The position numbers were made by a program, and so were the translations under genes. The notes under the pieces were generated by a model. The model was given only the letters and a program-made list of their open reading frames with translations, had not been told where the DNA came from and did no database searches. Of a DNA stretch of 64,000 nt, positions 21,104-34,789 are shown one piece after another (position 1 is the first letter of the stretch; the number at the start of each line of letters is the position of its first letter). Source of the DNA: Viscum album (Eukaryota > Streptophyta > Magnoliopsida > Santalales > Viscaceae); NCBI GenBank assembly GCA_963277665.1, contig OY728133.1:390737962-390801961 (forward strand), written 5' to 3'.

Positions 21104-22059
21104 TCAAACATTTATTCCGAGCATCCCGGGCCTCAGAATCATGTGTCGTCTCATCGCCTGGTTTTGAAATAATCCCATATAATTTTCAAAAAAAAATGGA
21201 AAATATGGTACATTACATTAAAAATGAAATGAACTCCCAATTGAACTCATTTCTTAGTGAAATATGTATCTTTGAGTACTAATGGTTATGATAAATTTTT
21301 CAAAAAGGAATCATAATTTTAGTGGGATACCATTTAATAAAATACCTTATTAAATGGTTAACAATACATGATACTTATCTGATAAAATATTCTATTATAG
21401 ATAACATCAGTATCATTATCATTCTACTAAACATTGCAATGAATCCCTATAAGGAGAAGCTTAATGTAAGTTACTCCTAGGATTGGTAACTTAAGAAAAG
21501 TTCTTAAGCAATATTTTTTTTAAGAACATTTATTAAGGAAAATTATATGTGATTGAATAGTTCCTTCCAGGTGTTTAAATTATTTAACAAGTGAATCTAA
21601 ATGATTATAAAAGTATAGAGTGATTAATTTAAGGTTTTAAAGGCATTATATTCATAATTACCAATGTAATTTTAGTCTCATACACTCGATATGATTGGGT
21701 ATATCAAATAATATTTAATATGATTGAATATATTGATGACTCTATAAGACTAAAGGTTTCCTTTGAGATTTAATGGTTATATAAATCAATTTTATTACTC
21801 TAATAAGTATATGATATCGACGGTATTATTTAAAAGTGTTGTAAAACTATCAAAGGTTGAAAGATGAAAAGAATTAAAGCTTGATTTTTTTTCATATAAT
21901 GCGGTAATTAAGATGCATCATTGATAAATTGGATACTTAAATCTTGGATAAAATCATCATAAGATGTGTATTTTATCTTATTTAGCACTTTAGAAAAGCA
22001 TGTAAACAATAGTTTTTTATATAAAATAATATGGGTGTTTTTAATACACATTGGGCATA

Positions 22060-22215
22060 GGTTACTGTTGCAGCACTGTAGCGTACTGTAGTAGTGGCGG
22101 CACTGTAGCAACAGCAGGCACTGTAGCAGTGACATGGAAAAGTAGTGGTGGCATGGTATTGTAGCAATGGCAGGTACTGTGCATACTGTAGCAGGTGGGT
22201 ACTGTAGTAGTACTA
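22060..22215. repeat. ACTGTAGCAG-rich degenerate repeat patch
   Basis: At least eight occurrences of ACTGTAG or TTGTAGCA with variable short spacers (for example GCACTGTAGC, TACTGTAGTAG). The same word, or its complement CTACAGT, recurs in the LTRs of elements D and C. Confidence 0.6.
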
Positions 22216-23389
22216 TTCACAGAATGGGCCTTAGGTCAAAATTTTGGGCCTACAAGCCATGTAATGGGCTAAATTCCCACTGGGCCTTCATGATATGTAA
22301 TGGGTCTCCCTCTACCTAGTTAAAAGTGGTATTTGATTTGCTTTAATAATAAATGAGGCTTCGGCCCCAACCTTTTAAAAAAATGGAAGACGAAAATAGT
22401 ATTCCCTATTTAAGTAATTAATACTAATATCATTTATGGAAATACTCCAACAAATTGAATAAATCCAATAAATGTTTATATGATATTCACAAAGTGATGA
22501 GAATGGATGAACTGGGTATCTAATGTATGTATTCTCGTACTGTATGGGAAGTACATGTGGGTAAAGGTTCAAACTAGAAGAAGAAATTTTGGTTGGAAAT
22601 ATCAACAATGTTTCATTAAGAAGCCAATCGAGGCCATTAAAACCTAGGGATGTTAGGAAAATTTATAATTCTATATTATTGGATTATCCAGGATATACCT
22701 TAAGGATTTTTTAGAACTCCATGAAATGTACATGTCAGGTATAGATGTTATATAAATTAATTATTTGATTTTAAAAGGTATGTGATGCTGAATGAATATT
22801 TTACAGAGTTTTGTGAAAATATAGTAACTTAAAATAAAATAAATAAATGATTGATCTTGTAGTTTATATTCATGTATCAAAGAGTTTATACATTTAAATA
22901 TAAAGTATAGTGTCAAGTTCATATAAATCTAATACGTGTATTTTTATCTCATTTCTCGTATATGATAAGAGAAGTTGATTGCTAACAAAATGTTTTTGTG
23001 AAAAGGTGTGAAATGATTTATGATATACATATAGTTTATGATTCATTAATTTATATAACATGTTTTGAGAAGAATATATGGATAAAAGTGTTTATCTAGA
23101 ATAAAAGTTTTTTTTAACATTTGCTAAAATATGTGGGAATGTGTTTCTTCCACCCATTAGTGGTATATTTTAATAGTCATATTTTTAAATAAAAATATTA
23201 AAAATACATATAATACCATATATGATATGGAAATAGTATATTATTATTTTAATATTCATACTAAAAAGAAATAAATGTTATTTTCTAACATAAAAGGTTT
23301 TCTGTATCATATCAAAATATTTTGAAAATAATATAGTGTCCAAGATGTTTTGTGGGGGTATGTTTGGACTTAGAGAAGTCAAAAAAAAT

Positions 23390-23910
23390 GATAACACTGA
23401 TCTAAAAATAAATTGATTTTCACTTAATATCCTGAAATTTTTATGATATTAAATAGTAAAGAAAAATTCAAAGTTTTAAATATAAATATCATTTAGAAAG
23501 TGGATATCACTATTTCCTAAAATATTATTCTAGTATAAGATTAAAGTGTTTTCAATAAATATCCTAATAGAGTTTAGGATATGTGGTGATAAATAAAAAT
23601 GTAAATGTTTATGTATAATTATCATGAAAAATTAAACACAATTTTTCTTGAATGATTATACCATTCAAAATAAAAAATTACACTAGATATTCTAAAAGAG
23701 TTTGGGGTATGGTGATAAACAGAAATGTAAAGAGTTGCATTACTTATTGTATCAAAGTGATATTACTTCATCCTAAAAGGGTTTAGGTTGTGGAAGTAAA
23801 GATAAATGTAAGAGTTACATATAGTTTCTCTATTAAATTTACTTTCACTTTATCCATAAAAATTTTAGGTAAATTGGTAAACAATAATGAAAGTAGTTAC
23901 AATATTTCAA
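23390..23910. repeat. Degenerate tandem units of roughly 85-140 bp
   Basis: Words such as CTAAAAGAGTTTGGGGTATG, GTGATAAA and AAATGTAA recur in the same order near 23570, 23690, 23780 and 23870. Unit boundaries are uncertain. Confidence 0.4.
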
Positions 23911-24146
23911 GGAAACAGTTTGATAGAATAAGGTTACAAGGAAAGTGACAATTAACTTATAAATAGTACAAAGTATTCAATTGAAGTTTTCATTATAACA
24001 TTTTATTTTTTGAAGTTAATAAGTTTGAATATGTTCGAGAAGTTGAATAGTTGATAATATGATTCCTAAATCTCACTATTATTCAAAATTTCTTGCTTCA
24101 TAAATGTTTCTCACTGAAGAGTTTAGTGAGAGGGTTTTATCATATG

Positions 24147-24164
24147 GTTACATGTACATGTAAC
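24147..24164. repeat. 18-bp perfect palindrome
   Basis: GTTACATGTACATGTAAC is its own complement, followed by a further ATGGTTACAT half-site. Function unknown. Confidence 0.7.
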
Positions 24165-25617
24165 ATGGTTACATAGAGATGTGATGTGGATTAATTATAA
24201 TGTAATGAATTAATAAAACCCAAAAAGTGTAGAAACCATAAGGCTGGTTTGGTGTTTTATCATATATGATATGAAAAATCAGTTATTATGTTGGTTTTGT
24301 TAAGTATTCTTAAAGAGTTCAAGAATATTAAAATGTATCATATTAATATTATTAAAGAGATTGAGAATTTTAAAATGTATCATATTAAATTCAAACTCAA
24401 TTTTATAATTATTTCATTTTGGATAAATAAATGCATATATAGGTATACATTTCATGAAGTGTAATGATAATTGACCTCTCAAAGTACAACTTTGAGTCCA
24501 TCCCTAACTAATGATCGTCATGGATTATTATAGGTTATTAAGATATTTTAAGGTTATAGTGAGTAAGATTCTTGTATATAGGTACAAAATATGCTCATGG
24601 GGCACAAAATAAATAATAGGATATTCATTGTGTGCACTGAATGACCTACTAAGTATAGCACATATAGTGTTATACAAAAGATTTATTTCTTATAATAGGG
24701 GTTAATGTATCATATTGGAGTCCCTACTACCTAAAGTTGTCAAGATACCTAGCATGAGAAGTTTTATACTTTAATGCCCTGCTTACTCAAGTTGATATAT
24801 AAACTTATCTAATACAAGGGTGGTTGGGTATTTTGATGATCATGTCACCAGTTGGATCTTAAACAAGATAAGATTTGTCCTCTCATATGACAAGTATAAC
24901 ATCAGGGACCTCGATTTAGATAGACCATGGTAGTGTGTGACTTCACCTATATATTATGTATATAAATCCATATAAGGTACATGTGATGTTCTTATCCATA
25001 AGGATGAATTACATGTGATGTATTCATTGATCAGTTCAGTCTACACTTAGAGATTTGAGAATATATGAGTTGGCTATATGGGATTAACATGTTCTATGTA
25101 CCATGGTCACTAAATGTCTAGGAAATAGGTAAAATATGAGAATACACATTTTCATATGATGCAGACTATTGGATACAATTATAGAGACAAAGTTTTTTGA
25201 TGAATATCACACCAGGTCCCTTTATATCATGAGTAGCATTAACACTTTACTAGAGGCCACTATTTTCTTATATATATGGATTAAGAGATTCTTATTTTTT
25301 CCAATTCTATAAAGGTCTATGGGGTAATACTTTTTGGTTAAATGAATGTGGATTGAGTTTGACTCAGAGAGTTACTTTAAAAGTGTTTTAGATTTAGTCC
25401 AAAAGTGTTTTGGATGGGTGTTTACAAAGTATTTCATATGATGTGATACAAGGTGATGTTTATGATAGATTTTAAAAATTATTTTTGGAAGATATCCAAA
25501 AGGATTTTGAGATATGATTTCACAAGTTATTATATATGATAAAATATAAGATTAAATGGAAAAAGTATATGATGATTTAATTCAAGTGGGATATTGATGG
25601 AAATATTCCCCAAAGCA

Positions 25618-25655
25618 TTATATATATATGAGATATATATATATATATATATATC
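25618..25655. repeat. (TA)n microsatellite
   Basis: Two TA runs separated by GAGA. Confidence 0.85.
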
Positions 25656-28270
25656 ATTAAAATTTTGGTCTTCATCCATATGGTATATTATTATGAAATA
25701 TTTGATAGTATAAAAATGAAAAATAGTTATCATTTTATGTTTCACCCACGTAATCTATCATTAAATGAAATCATTTCATATTTACATGAAATGTTTGGGA
25801 GTAAATGCATTTGATGCATTCATATGTACATGAAATCTACATGGTATTTATTCTTCAATTTCAAAACATAAATAAATTATTGGATTATTAAGGAGCATCC
25901 TTGATGGAATATTTAAATATTTTTATGTGATGGTAGTGATATGTGTAATTCTATCATGCTTAGAAAAAACTCCCTAAGAACTGTAGCTTTATTATTATTC
26001 TTCCTTTGCATACTGAGATGCTAGAACATTGTGAGAAAAAGAAGAATCCTATATGTATACCATGTGATTCATCTCATCTGATGGATACACTATAGAGGTG
26101 GTAGGATTTTGTTTTTCACTCATGTGATCTTTATTAAATGAATATGAATATGAAGATAAAAGGTTGTTGTGGCTCTTCAATGAATTGTACTCACTTTTTT
26201 ATAGTGTTTCTTAATTTCTATATTTATGGCGGATTTCATTTTATAGTGCATAAAATATCCCCAAAAAAGGGTTTTTAACTGCTTCCTCTTGATCTGATAA
26301 TTATTATTAGACTCTTAAAAACCCTTCACACCCTCCCTTGTTCATGGTGAAAAGCCTCACAGCTATGTGGCGTAATATGCCTTCTATAGTCTATTGCAGC
26401 ACGAACTACTGAAACAACAATATTTCAAAAAGTCCTCCAAAAAAAATTGTCACTCACTCAGACACTCAAAGCCTAACTCAATACTTTTCCCTCATGAAAA
26501 ACATATCCTTGAGATTTAACAATGCTCATATTATGAATCTGAATCCTAATTCATGAAATAACCCCTTCTTTAGATCGAAAATTTGATTTTCTAATGAATC
26601 TCACAGCCCATAATGATGTGGGTCCCTATATTGACAATGATAAACCATTTCCCTCAATGTATATTGTAAAATAAAATGATTTATATAATAGAACATTATT
26701 ATTCATAGATATAATATGGATTTAAAAACTAAATTCCTAAATAATAATTTGTTTTTTAAAATTTTCCAAACATTGGTCAACAAAATTTATTGTTACTTTA
26801 TTATACAAGTAATATTTACACAAGTTCGATTATATTGATCGATAGTTTAGTTTTTTAATGAAACAATATCTATCCTTAAATGTTACATTAAAAAAATAAA
26901 AACATGATTACATGATTTTTTGAATCCTTTAAATATTATTCCTTCAACCAAGACACAATTATAAATGATTCTTATAAATTCTCTCATCATGAACTCTTGA
27001 AGGATATGGAAACATATAGAAGTGAGTAATCTCAAATTCATAGTAATGGTTAAAATATCAGAGAAAAATTAACATATCAAAAAAACATCACATGTATATA
27101 CATGGAAGGAAAAAATAATAAATATAAATATTTATCATGATAACATTGAATATAATATAATTTTGGAGTATAAAACTTTATATTCCATTAACATAAAATC
27201 AAGAGCTGTGAAAAGACTATAACTTAAAGTATAAGGATATGTATCTCATAATATCTCTAACAAATTGAGGTTCTATATAATCCTTGATCATGGTTATGAA
27301 TTAATTAGTCAAGACATAAAATCATAACATCAAGAAAATATATTCTAAAAAGGGTTGGAATAATGTTCAATAATGAATAACATATAATTTTATCATATAA
27401 AAGATCATGAAATTTTTGTTTGAGATAATTGTCTCACTATTCATTGGAATGGGATTAATATCAGAAGGATTACTCATAAATAAAATATAAAATAGGTCCT
27501 TTATAACTTTAAGAGGAATACCCTTCAATTAAATATGTAAAGGATATGTGTAGTAAAAGGTATATAAAAAAAGTAAACCATGTGAATGGGTGTTGGTTAA
27601 ATGTGTATTATAAAAGTTTTTGGATCAAAAACTAATTCCTAGTAAGGAAAGTTTAGAATCTTGAGTGGATCATGTAGTCACCATGAGAAGGGGGTGAATT
27701 ATTGGTGACTAACTTTTACCAATTATACTCAACATAACCATTTTCTTACTTTAATTTGATTGAACCTATGTTATCAGATAAGTTGTATAGATATTTAGAA
27801 ATTCTTTTTCACTAATTTAACCTTATGTTATGCGGATTATATAAGTAAAATAGAATATATGTATTTTTACAAAGTTAATCCTCAGTATAAGAACCTACGT
27901 CCTTACCATGGAGACTCCCATCAGTCCATGGATTCTTCCACTAATAATCTTTTCATCAATTACAAGAGTGGGGTATTTATAATGCATCCCATAATTGATA
28001 TATCTCTCTAAAATCTCCACCTATATCCCAATAGGTAATTATACTGACTCCTATTAGTTATAAACTTCTCTCTTCTTTCAAGATAGAATAAGATAAACAT
28101 GTAAGAAGCTCACTAAAACTTCATCCATAAAATCAATATCTAATAACTCTTTCTAGTGTGAATCTTTCTAGTGAACCACTCCCTTTATCCAATATTACCT
28201 CATCTAATTCACCTCACTCTCTATTTGATATGCCTCTGTCTGGTGCACCTCTAAACCTAGTGGCTCAATA

Positions 28271-28275
28271 ATTTG
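28271..28275. repeat. Probable target duplication of element F, left copy
   Basis: ATTTG here against ATGTG at 60421-60425: four of five bases agree, consistent with an old duplication. Confidence 0.6.
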
Positions 28276-29028
28276 TGTAACGTCCTAGCCGGGATGCCAC
28301 TAATATGGTGCCCCGAGGCGGTTTTCTAAGAGGCCTCAAGCATGCCTCCCCATATGTTAGAGTCTACTGATTAGAAGTAAGGGAATATGGTGTGACAATA
28401 GAAATACCATGACCTCATATCATATTAAGAAATAATAAAAAAAATAAAGCATCATCTATAGCAGTAATTAATAAAAGTGTGTAAGTATTAAATAAATTGA
28501 AGTAGAAGAATGTTGTAATAATAAATGAAATTATATAAATTTCAAAACATCCATTTCATACATAAAACACTATTAAACCACTAGTACAACTATAATTATA
28601 TAAGTACATAAAAACTAAAATAAAAGTATAGGGATATCCTAGTAACTCCGGGCTATATAACAAACTAGGACTCTAAGAAACTGTTGAGTCACTCCAACCC
28701 AATCATAATAATCCACAAGAGTGGATCTACTCGATCATTCAACCACGGGGCTCAGCCCTATTTGTCATGTATTTGTGCTCAACCTAAAAGTAGACATAAT
28801 TTCATCACACACACCAATGTGCATGTAAAGGGGGTGATAAATAATCTCAGTAGGTTGCCCCCAATGGTGAACCTATAATCTACTATCATAAGTGCATGAT
28901 CATGAAATGTACTTAGCCTAGCTGAGATACAATTGCAAATGATAAATAAAATAAACAATGTGAAACCCCAGTTGATCCCTGGGTCTATGAATTCAATAAA
29001 ATGGACATGTTCCATCATGTGTATATAA

Positions 29029-29075
29029 ATATTTATATGTGTGTTTGTATATATATTCTGATATATATATATATA
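29029..29075. repeat. TA/TG-rich microsatellite in F 3' LTR
   Basis: ATATGTGTGTTTG followed by TA runs. The corresponding place in the other LTR (57320-57352) holds a longer TG run. Confidence 0.75.
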
Positions 29076-29624
29076 AGTAAGGTGAAAAATAACATAAATC
29101 AGTTGCAGCTGATCCTTGGGTCTATAGTCCCAATCATCTGGATATCCTATGAAAATGGAAGTGAGATGTATGTTGTGACACTCAAGCTATGTATAATTAG
29201 TTAATCCTTGGTTTTGAAATCTTTATCGACAATATATGCTTTGTACATAGTCAAAAATGTCTCTGAACAAGCTACATCACCACTATGGGATACATTTCTT
29301 AGCCCTAGGATCACCCATACTCACCACCAATCACTATAATGAAGGATTATATGTAATATCTATACATATTGTAAATTTTATCTAATTTTGATGTCATGAA
29401 AATCAAGCCATATATATATAGTATGATGTTTGATCCCAAGGTTTAGGTCCTTTGGCAGTTCTGACATCACAACTCATATAATTCCTAAGGGGGTGAAATG
29501 TAGGCAATATAAAAAAGGAATAATCTCTGGATCCAAGTACATGCTCAGAATTCATTCTAAAAATGGATCAAAATCCCACTTTCAATCAAGTCTTGTGAGT
29601 TCATTAATGTAATGGTGTGTCCAC

Positions 29625-29900
29625 TCGACCCTAGAGAGCATCCTAAGCATCACTCGGGAGAGCGAAATCATCCTCGAGTGCATCAATGATTTGGAGTACC
29701 ATGTACACCATTTCAGTAAAGTAATCAATCATGGAGAGTATAATCATCCCCATCGCTTGGTAGAGAATAATCATCCTCAAGTGCATCAAAGATGTGGAGA
29801 ACCATGCCCAAAACCATGGTTATGTAATCAATTAGGGAGAGTGTAATCATCTCTATTACTCTAGAGAGCATAATTTTCCTCGAGTATATATCATAATCCA
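29625..29900. repeat. Tandem repeats of about 110 bp in F 3' LTR
   Basis: Two to three degenerate units built from AGAGCATAATCATCCTCGAG-like, TGCATCAATGATGTGG-like and GTAATCAATCAGGGAGAG-like words. Also present at 57950-58175. Confidence 0.65.
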
Positions 29901-30239
29901 GATCCCATGAAGTACATCAAGAAATCATCAATAAATAACATCAAATAAAAAGGATCAGAATCTTGATCCTAGGTAGTACCTATGTTCATCCCCATATCAC
30001 AATACATCACATCATGAATAATGACCAAAAACTAGGAAGCACATTTGGAAAGAATATTTACATCAATAGTAATCAAGTGAATGCATAAATAAGAGTGAGG
30101 GTGGTTGAACACCTAAATCCACCACCACTGCCACATCCTCTTAGATTCACAAGTTCAGTATGGGTTCTAAGGTGATACCCACTACTATCTCTACCCAAAC
30201 CCCCAATGCACTAGCTCAAGGTTGTTCAATCATTGGGGA

Positions 30240-30640
30240 ACCCACTAGATCCCTCAGGTTACAACACTAGAAATACATCTTACTTGGGATCCTCAAGGTC
30301 TACACATAAGTGAAGTTATCACTCTTGGGATCTTACTAGTTAGTACATATGAAGAGGAGTCCTATGTGGAACACTTAAAAATGGTATACATAAGAAGAGG
30401 CATCCTTCATGGGATCCTCATAAAGAGTAAACAATTAGAGTGGTCTTATAATGGATTCTCTAGGTTAACATGTAAGTAAAGGCATCCCACAAGGGACCCT
30501 CAGGAATAGTAGTAAGGTAGAGGCATCCTATATGGAATCCTTGTAAAGAGTAAGTAGAGGTGTCTTATATAGGATCTTCTAGGTAAAATAATACACAGAA
30601 TAATCCTATAGAGGATCCTTGAAGATATCTAATCTCATGG
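30240..30640. repeat. Degenerate GGCATCC...GGGATCCT repeats in F 3' LTR
   Basis: Units of roughly 60 bp with the words GGCATCCTACATGGGATCCT and GTAAGTAGAGG in varied form. Same pattern near 58560-58930. Confidence 0.55.
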
Positions 30641-30894
30641 CCTCTTGGTCCAGAAGGGAACATCTAATAAGGGAGACATCCTCAAGGGAAAATCTATATA
30701 AGCATTAGTCAAGAGAGATGGATCATGGCCCATATCAAATCAAGTTTTAACTCTCAAGAGATAACAGAAACTATTTATTGGAGGAATCACCTCTCTATTA
30801 TATCTCTCTCCCCACAAGATGAAAATTAGAAGTCCTCAAAACACCCCAAGGGTTCTTCCATCAGGATCTATATGGAAAATTCTCAAAATGGACT

Positions 30895-30899
30895 ACTCA
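30895..30899. repeat. Target duplication of element C, left copy (ACTCA)
   Basis: ACTCA before the LTR start TATCATGACC; matches 52755-52759. Removing C restores continuity with F's other LTR (CTCATGTGTC words at 59183). Confidence 0.88.
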
Positions 30900-33800
30900 T
30901 ATCATGACCCCCTCCCCCAAGGTGTACCCCTCCTGGTCTAGTAATGTGATAAGGGAGATAATGACCCCCGAGTCTTGCCTCTAGTAGGCCCCAGGTTGGA
31001 AACTAGCACTGACGGTATAGTAAACACACAAATAGGAGGCATTGCCCTCTAAAAGAACACATGAGAAAGAGAGAGATAATACAGACACCAGCCAACTCCA
31101 ACACAAACTTCAATACAAAAGAAATCTCAAGTAAAAAAATGTGATGTCATGAGAGAACTACTACAACTAAAAGGAAAAACTGCAAGTACCAAAGTAAAGT
31201 AAAAAAAATAGTAGCAACCACAAAGCCTGAACAGCTCCTGCAACCCCAAGCTAGTAGTGACCAGCCTGATCTCCAACTAGCTCCAAGTGACCTGAAAAAA
31301 TAGTTTATAGATACATAGGGTGATTATAAAAGTATACTCAGTAGGATCCTCCCCGGATCCTCTCGTGCAAAAGTAAAAAAATCATGCTAAAGCACAGTGA
31401 ACAACAAGTGAAACTAACTCATCACCTAAACAGGTATACTAAGTTTCCAACCCCACCATGGATACTCTCACCAAGTATCGCATACAAGAGTATATAATAT
31501 AATAAATAACATCAAGGGTACCATGCTACTACTTCCCCACTGGTTTACCACTTTTCCCCAATATCCCATGTCCTAAGAATCTCTCTCCAAAAAGGATTTC
31601 CCGCAGACACTTGGGCGAAGCACCAAAACATGCACCTCATGCAAAAAAAACACCACTTCCACATAATCAAAGTAACCAAGTAGTTTCTAGGAGCCACCAA
31701 AGCTATCATAACGTGTATCATACGTTGGGTATTAGAACTCAATCCATTATAGCCTATACACCAAGTAAGGATCCCCAAGCCATCATAGCCTATACATGTT
31801 ACACCTATAGTAGTCCATAGGAAACTATATTGAGAATATATGTGTATAAATAACCACAAGCCATTACAGCCCACTACACACATATATGTAGAAAACTAAC
31901 CATTGTGCCTACCAGCACAAGTAACTACCAGGAGAATATAGAGGGACCAAAGTGGGTAGTCATCCATCCATCCTCCCACCATAATGTTGGGGAAAACGCC
32001 CCCCAGGGCTCAGAATCTCTGGGGTGTCAGTTTCCCTAACTAACGGGGTGGATTAGCGTATAGAAACACACAAAGTACCGAATTTACTATAGCTCACAAC
32101 CAAACTATGGGCATAACCTAGTCTTAGACTCAACTGCAGCTAACGTCTCTCAGACTCCTAGCTGCTACTTCTAAGACTAGGTATCCTATAAGTACACAAC
32201 CATTTAAAGAGAATTATTACATTATTTCATTCCCTTTTTATCAGTTTTACTTTATGTTAATTAATTATTTAAACATTAATTAACTATTGAAAATTCCATA
32301 ATATATTTCATTAGCATCACACCCAAAGTCCACTATTCCTCTAAATTGTAACCTTAACATTACGTCCTAGCAAGCTCCAACCCCATGGGTTAACATCATT
32401 TATTCAATAATTTATTTACAACACTATTACTTTCCCATATTCCCACGCATTCTAGAAAAACATTCTAATCTACTAAACACAAGGGGGATCAACTCGGTGA
32501 GTAGATGAACTACCCGTCAAGTATTTTCCACCTATAGCAAGATCATAGACCCATCCTCCCTCGAGAATCTAAACACGGAAAGCACGTGGCATACCCTATG
32601 TGTCTCCTCCCCTTTTGGAAGGAGAGTAAGCAAAACCAACTGCCTTGATCAGTGGGGAAAGTAAAGAAGACAAGAAACCAACAAGAATCATCAAGAATAC
32701 AAACATTCACATCCAACCCATTTCATCATCCTAGGTGTCCTCCCCAACACCGATATGTATAAACCGATGCATCTCTCCACTCTAGGAATCAACTACTGCC
32801 ACAACCAATGGGCCTCTTTTCCCCCACATATCATAATAGCTATCCAGGATCACATCACAACACAAGCAGTAGGAAAACAAACATCATATCAATTAGGCTC
32901 TTGGACCTTAAACAAGGCATCCAACCTTAAAACACAATGATCTCTCACAGCTCCAAGCATAAGGATCTTGTCCTTTATAAGAAAGAGGGTAACTCAGAAC
33001 ACTGTGAGGAATTATCATTTTATCAAACATCTAGTTCTTTAATCCATCTAGAATTAACCAATTTATTATTTGTATGTTACAAATATCAGTAACCTAAATA
33101 GAAAGCTGTCATAGCTATCACAAATTAATTAAACATGCTTACTGCATCAATTTTATTAACATCAAATTACAACAACAACAACCGGATTCATTTACATGCC
33201 TCTTTATCTTTATCCAAATAATTATAAATCAATTCCAGCTTTACGTTCTTTACCAATTTCCATCAAGAATGAAAAGCTAAACAAATCAAGCATATATATC
33301 ACACTATCTAGCAAAACAAGAGGTAATAAAATATGATCGATATCAATTTATTTATCCAGTTCAAATATTTATTATTTCAATTATATTGTGATCAAGTGGG
33401 ATAAAACATGCTAACTATGCATTTGAATATAAAATAATAGAGAATCAATAAATCCCCTACCTCAAAAGGTTTCCAATGCTCTTTGAACAGACTAACAAAA
33501 CAGATCACGATCACCTCTCTTGGAGGACTGCATCCACCCGAGGATGCAGAGACACCACCACACCATCCAACACCCAAGAAAAGTTCATTAGGAACATGGA
33601 GATAGCATTCCATAATAGTTCAAGGAGAAACAGAAGGATACAAACCCAAAATAATGATGATAGATAATACCTTATATCGAATATTTATTGATACTGCTTG
33701 GTTACACCAAAATAGGGGGTGCACTTTCTGCAAGAAGAACTTCAAGGGGAACCAATCCAAGGAGGAAAGTTTGTTTTCACAACTCCTATGGGAAGGGAGG

Positions 33801-34627
33801 AAAGGTTCGAGTATCTCGCACTAGAGAACAAGGAGGAAGAACAAGGGAGGAATATATCTTGTCCCTTTAGAAGATTTAACAGAGCAGCGGTTTAAGATAC
33901 ACTGGATTTTCCATTAAAAGAGGGTCACATTAAACCACACAGTTTGACCATGTAAAGGCATCCCAAACCTTAGGAAAATTAATATAGGAGTTATGGGATT
34001 TGAATTGGCCTTAAATCCATTAAAACAAGGCCTTGAATGCATTTTATGTCAAATAAAATGTTAAATTGGCGAAATTGGAATAATCTGAAAATTTGGAAAA
34101 GGAAATATAAAGCCATTCTGGAAACACTGTAGACTCAACGTGACATTGTAGACTCACTGTGACACTGTAGACTCACCGTGACATTGTAGACTCACCATTT
34201 CTATGACACTATGACATTGTAGATCTTTGGTTCTGGAAACATTATAGATCTTCTAGTATGGAAACATTGTATATCTACCGTTCAGGAATAACTGTAGATC
34301 TTACGGTCTAGAAACACTGTAGACCTACCATTCTGGAAATACTGTAGATCTTCTGGTCTGGAAACAATGTAGATCTACCATTCTAGAAACACTATAGATC
34401 TTCCAGTTTGGAAACATTGTAGACCTACCGTTTTGTAAACACTATTGATCTTCTGTTTCTATGACACTATTTCGGTGACACGGTGTCACTGTTCATAAAA
34501 CTAGAAACACTATTCAAAGAACTGGAAATTTGGAAAAGTGTTGGGGATGAGTCACCTTAACCTCCCAAAACACCTCAAACACCATATTTCAGCAAGGGAA
34601 TGGACTATAGAGGTTCGATCCATTGCA
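30900..34627 (-). repeat. Element C 3' LTR
   Basis: Matches 49065-52754 along its length: TCATGACCCCCTCCC at the start, CAGTGGGGAAAGTAAAGAA-like words midway, the ACTGTAG tandem array and GTGTTGGGGATGAGTCACCT near the end. The high boundary is CATTGCA, corresponding to CATTACA in the other copy. Confidence 0.92.
34110..34460. repeat. Tandem ACTGTAGA arrays in C 3' LTR (about 19 and 25 bp units)
   Basis: First about four units like GACACTGTAGACTCACCGT, then about nine units of 25 bp built from CTGGAAACACTGTAGATCT plus ACCATT. Partner array at 52280-52615. Confidence 0.85.
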
Positions 34628-34640
34628 TCAGATACCTTTA
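34628..34640 (-). other. PPT region of element C
   Basis: Minus strand AAAGGTATCTGA abuts the LTR (TGCAATGG), after GATGAGAATG. Nearly identical to the junction of element B. Confidence 0.6.
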
Positions 34641-34789
34641 AAAACATTCTCATCCTTGAGAATCCAAAAACAACCCAAAGGGAAACAGAAAAGGGGTATG
34701 AACTACCACCCATTGAGATACCTCTCAAAATATAGCAAGCCAAAATAAGCAACAAAAGAAATCCAACTTATAAACACAAAAGGTCTATA

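Larger units (their letters stand above)
1002..21217 (-). mobile_element. Element A: Ty3/gypsy chromovirus, interrupted by B
   Basis: A degenerate LTR retrotransposon read on the minus strand. Two direct repeats of about 2.7-2.8 kb (1002-3668 and 18390-21217) flank gag, protease, RT, RNase H and integrase remnants in gypsy order. There is a primer-binding site next to the right LTR and a purine tract next to the left one. The C-terminal chromodomain-like tail of integrase places it among the chromoviruses, probably Tekay/Del-like. The interior is about 4.9 kb once element B (4773-14632) is removed. In the first 120 aligned LTR bases I count about 23 differences, so it is old. No intact target duplication is visible (TAAGT on the left, TTAAA on the right). 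Every reading frame carries stops. Confidence 0.88.
18390..21217 (-). repeat. Element A 5' LTR (high-coordinate copy)
   Basis: Begins at the CATTACA complement (minus strand TGTAATG) and ends at TATCATGACCC next to the primer site. It matches 1002-3668 throughout and is 2828 bp long. It contains the 18-bp array at 19084-19262 and two conserved hairpins. Open frames such as 19783-20268 are non-coding LTR sequence. Confidence 0.87.
21218..28270. other. Unassigned AT-rich interval between elements A and F
   Basis: About 7 kb without a supported gene. The longest open frames are under 80 codons and have no recognisable motif. Visible structure: an ACTGTAG-rich patch (22060-22215), GGGCC/GGGCT words near 22225-22370, degenerate repeats (23390-23910), an 18-bp palindrome (24147-24164) and a TA tract (25618-25655). 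It is probably decayed repeat DNA. Confidence 0.5.
28276..30899 (-). repeat. Element F 3' LTR, distal segment
   Basis: Starts TGTAACGTCC. It matches 56586 to about 59190, for example GGATGCCACTA at the start and the ATCATCCCCATC repeats. It stops at the ACTCA duplication where element C enters and resumes at 52760. Confidence 0.85.
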
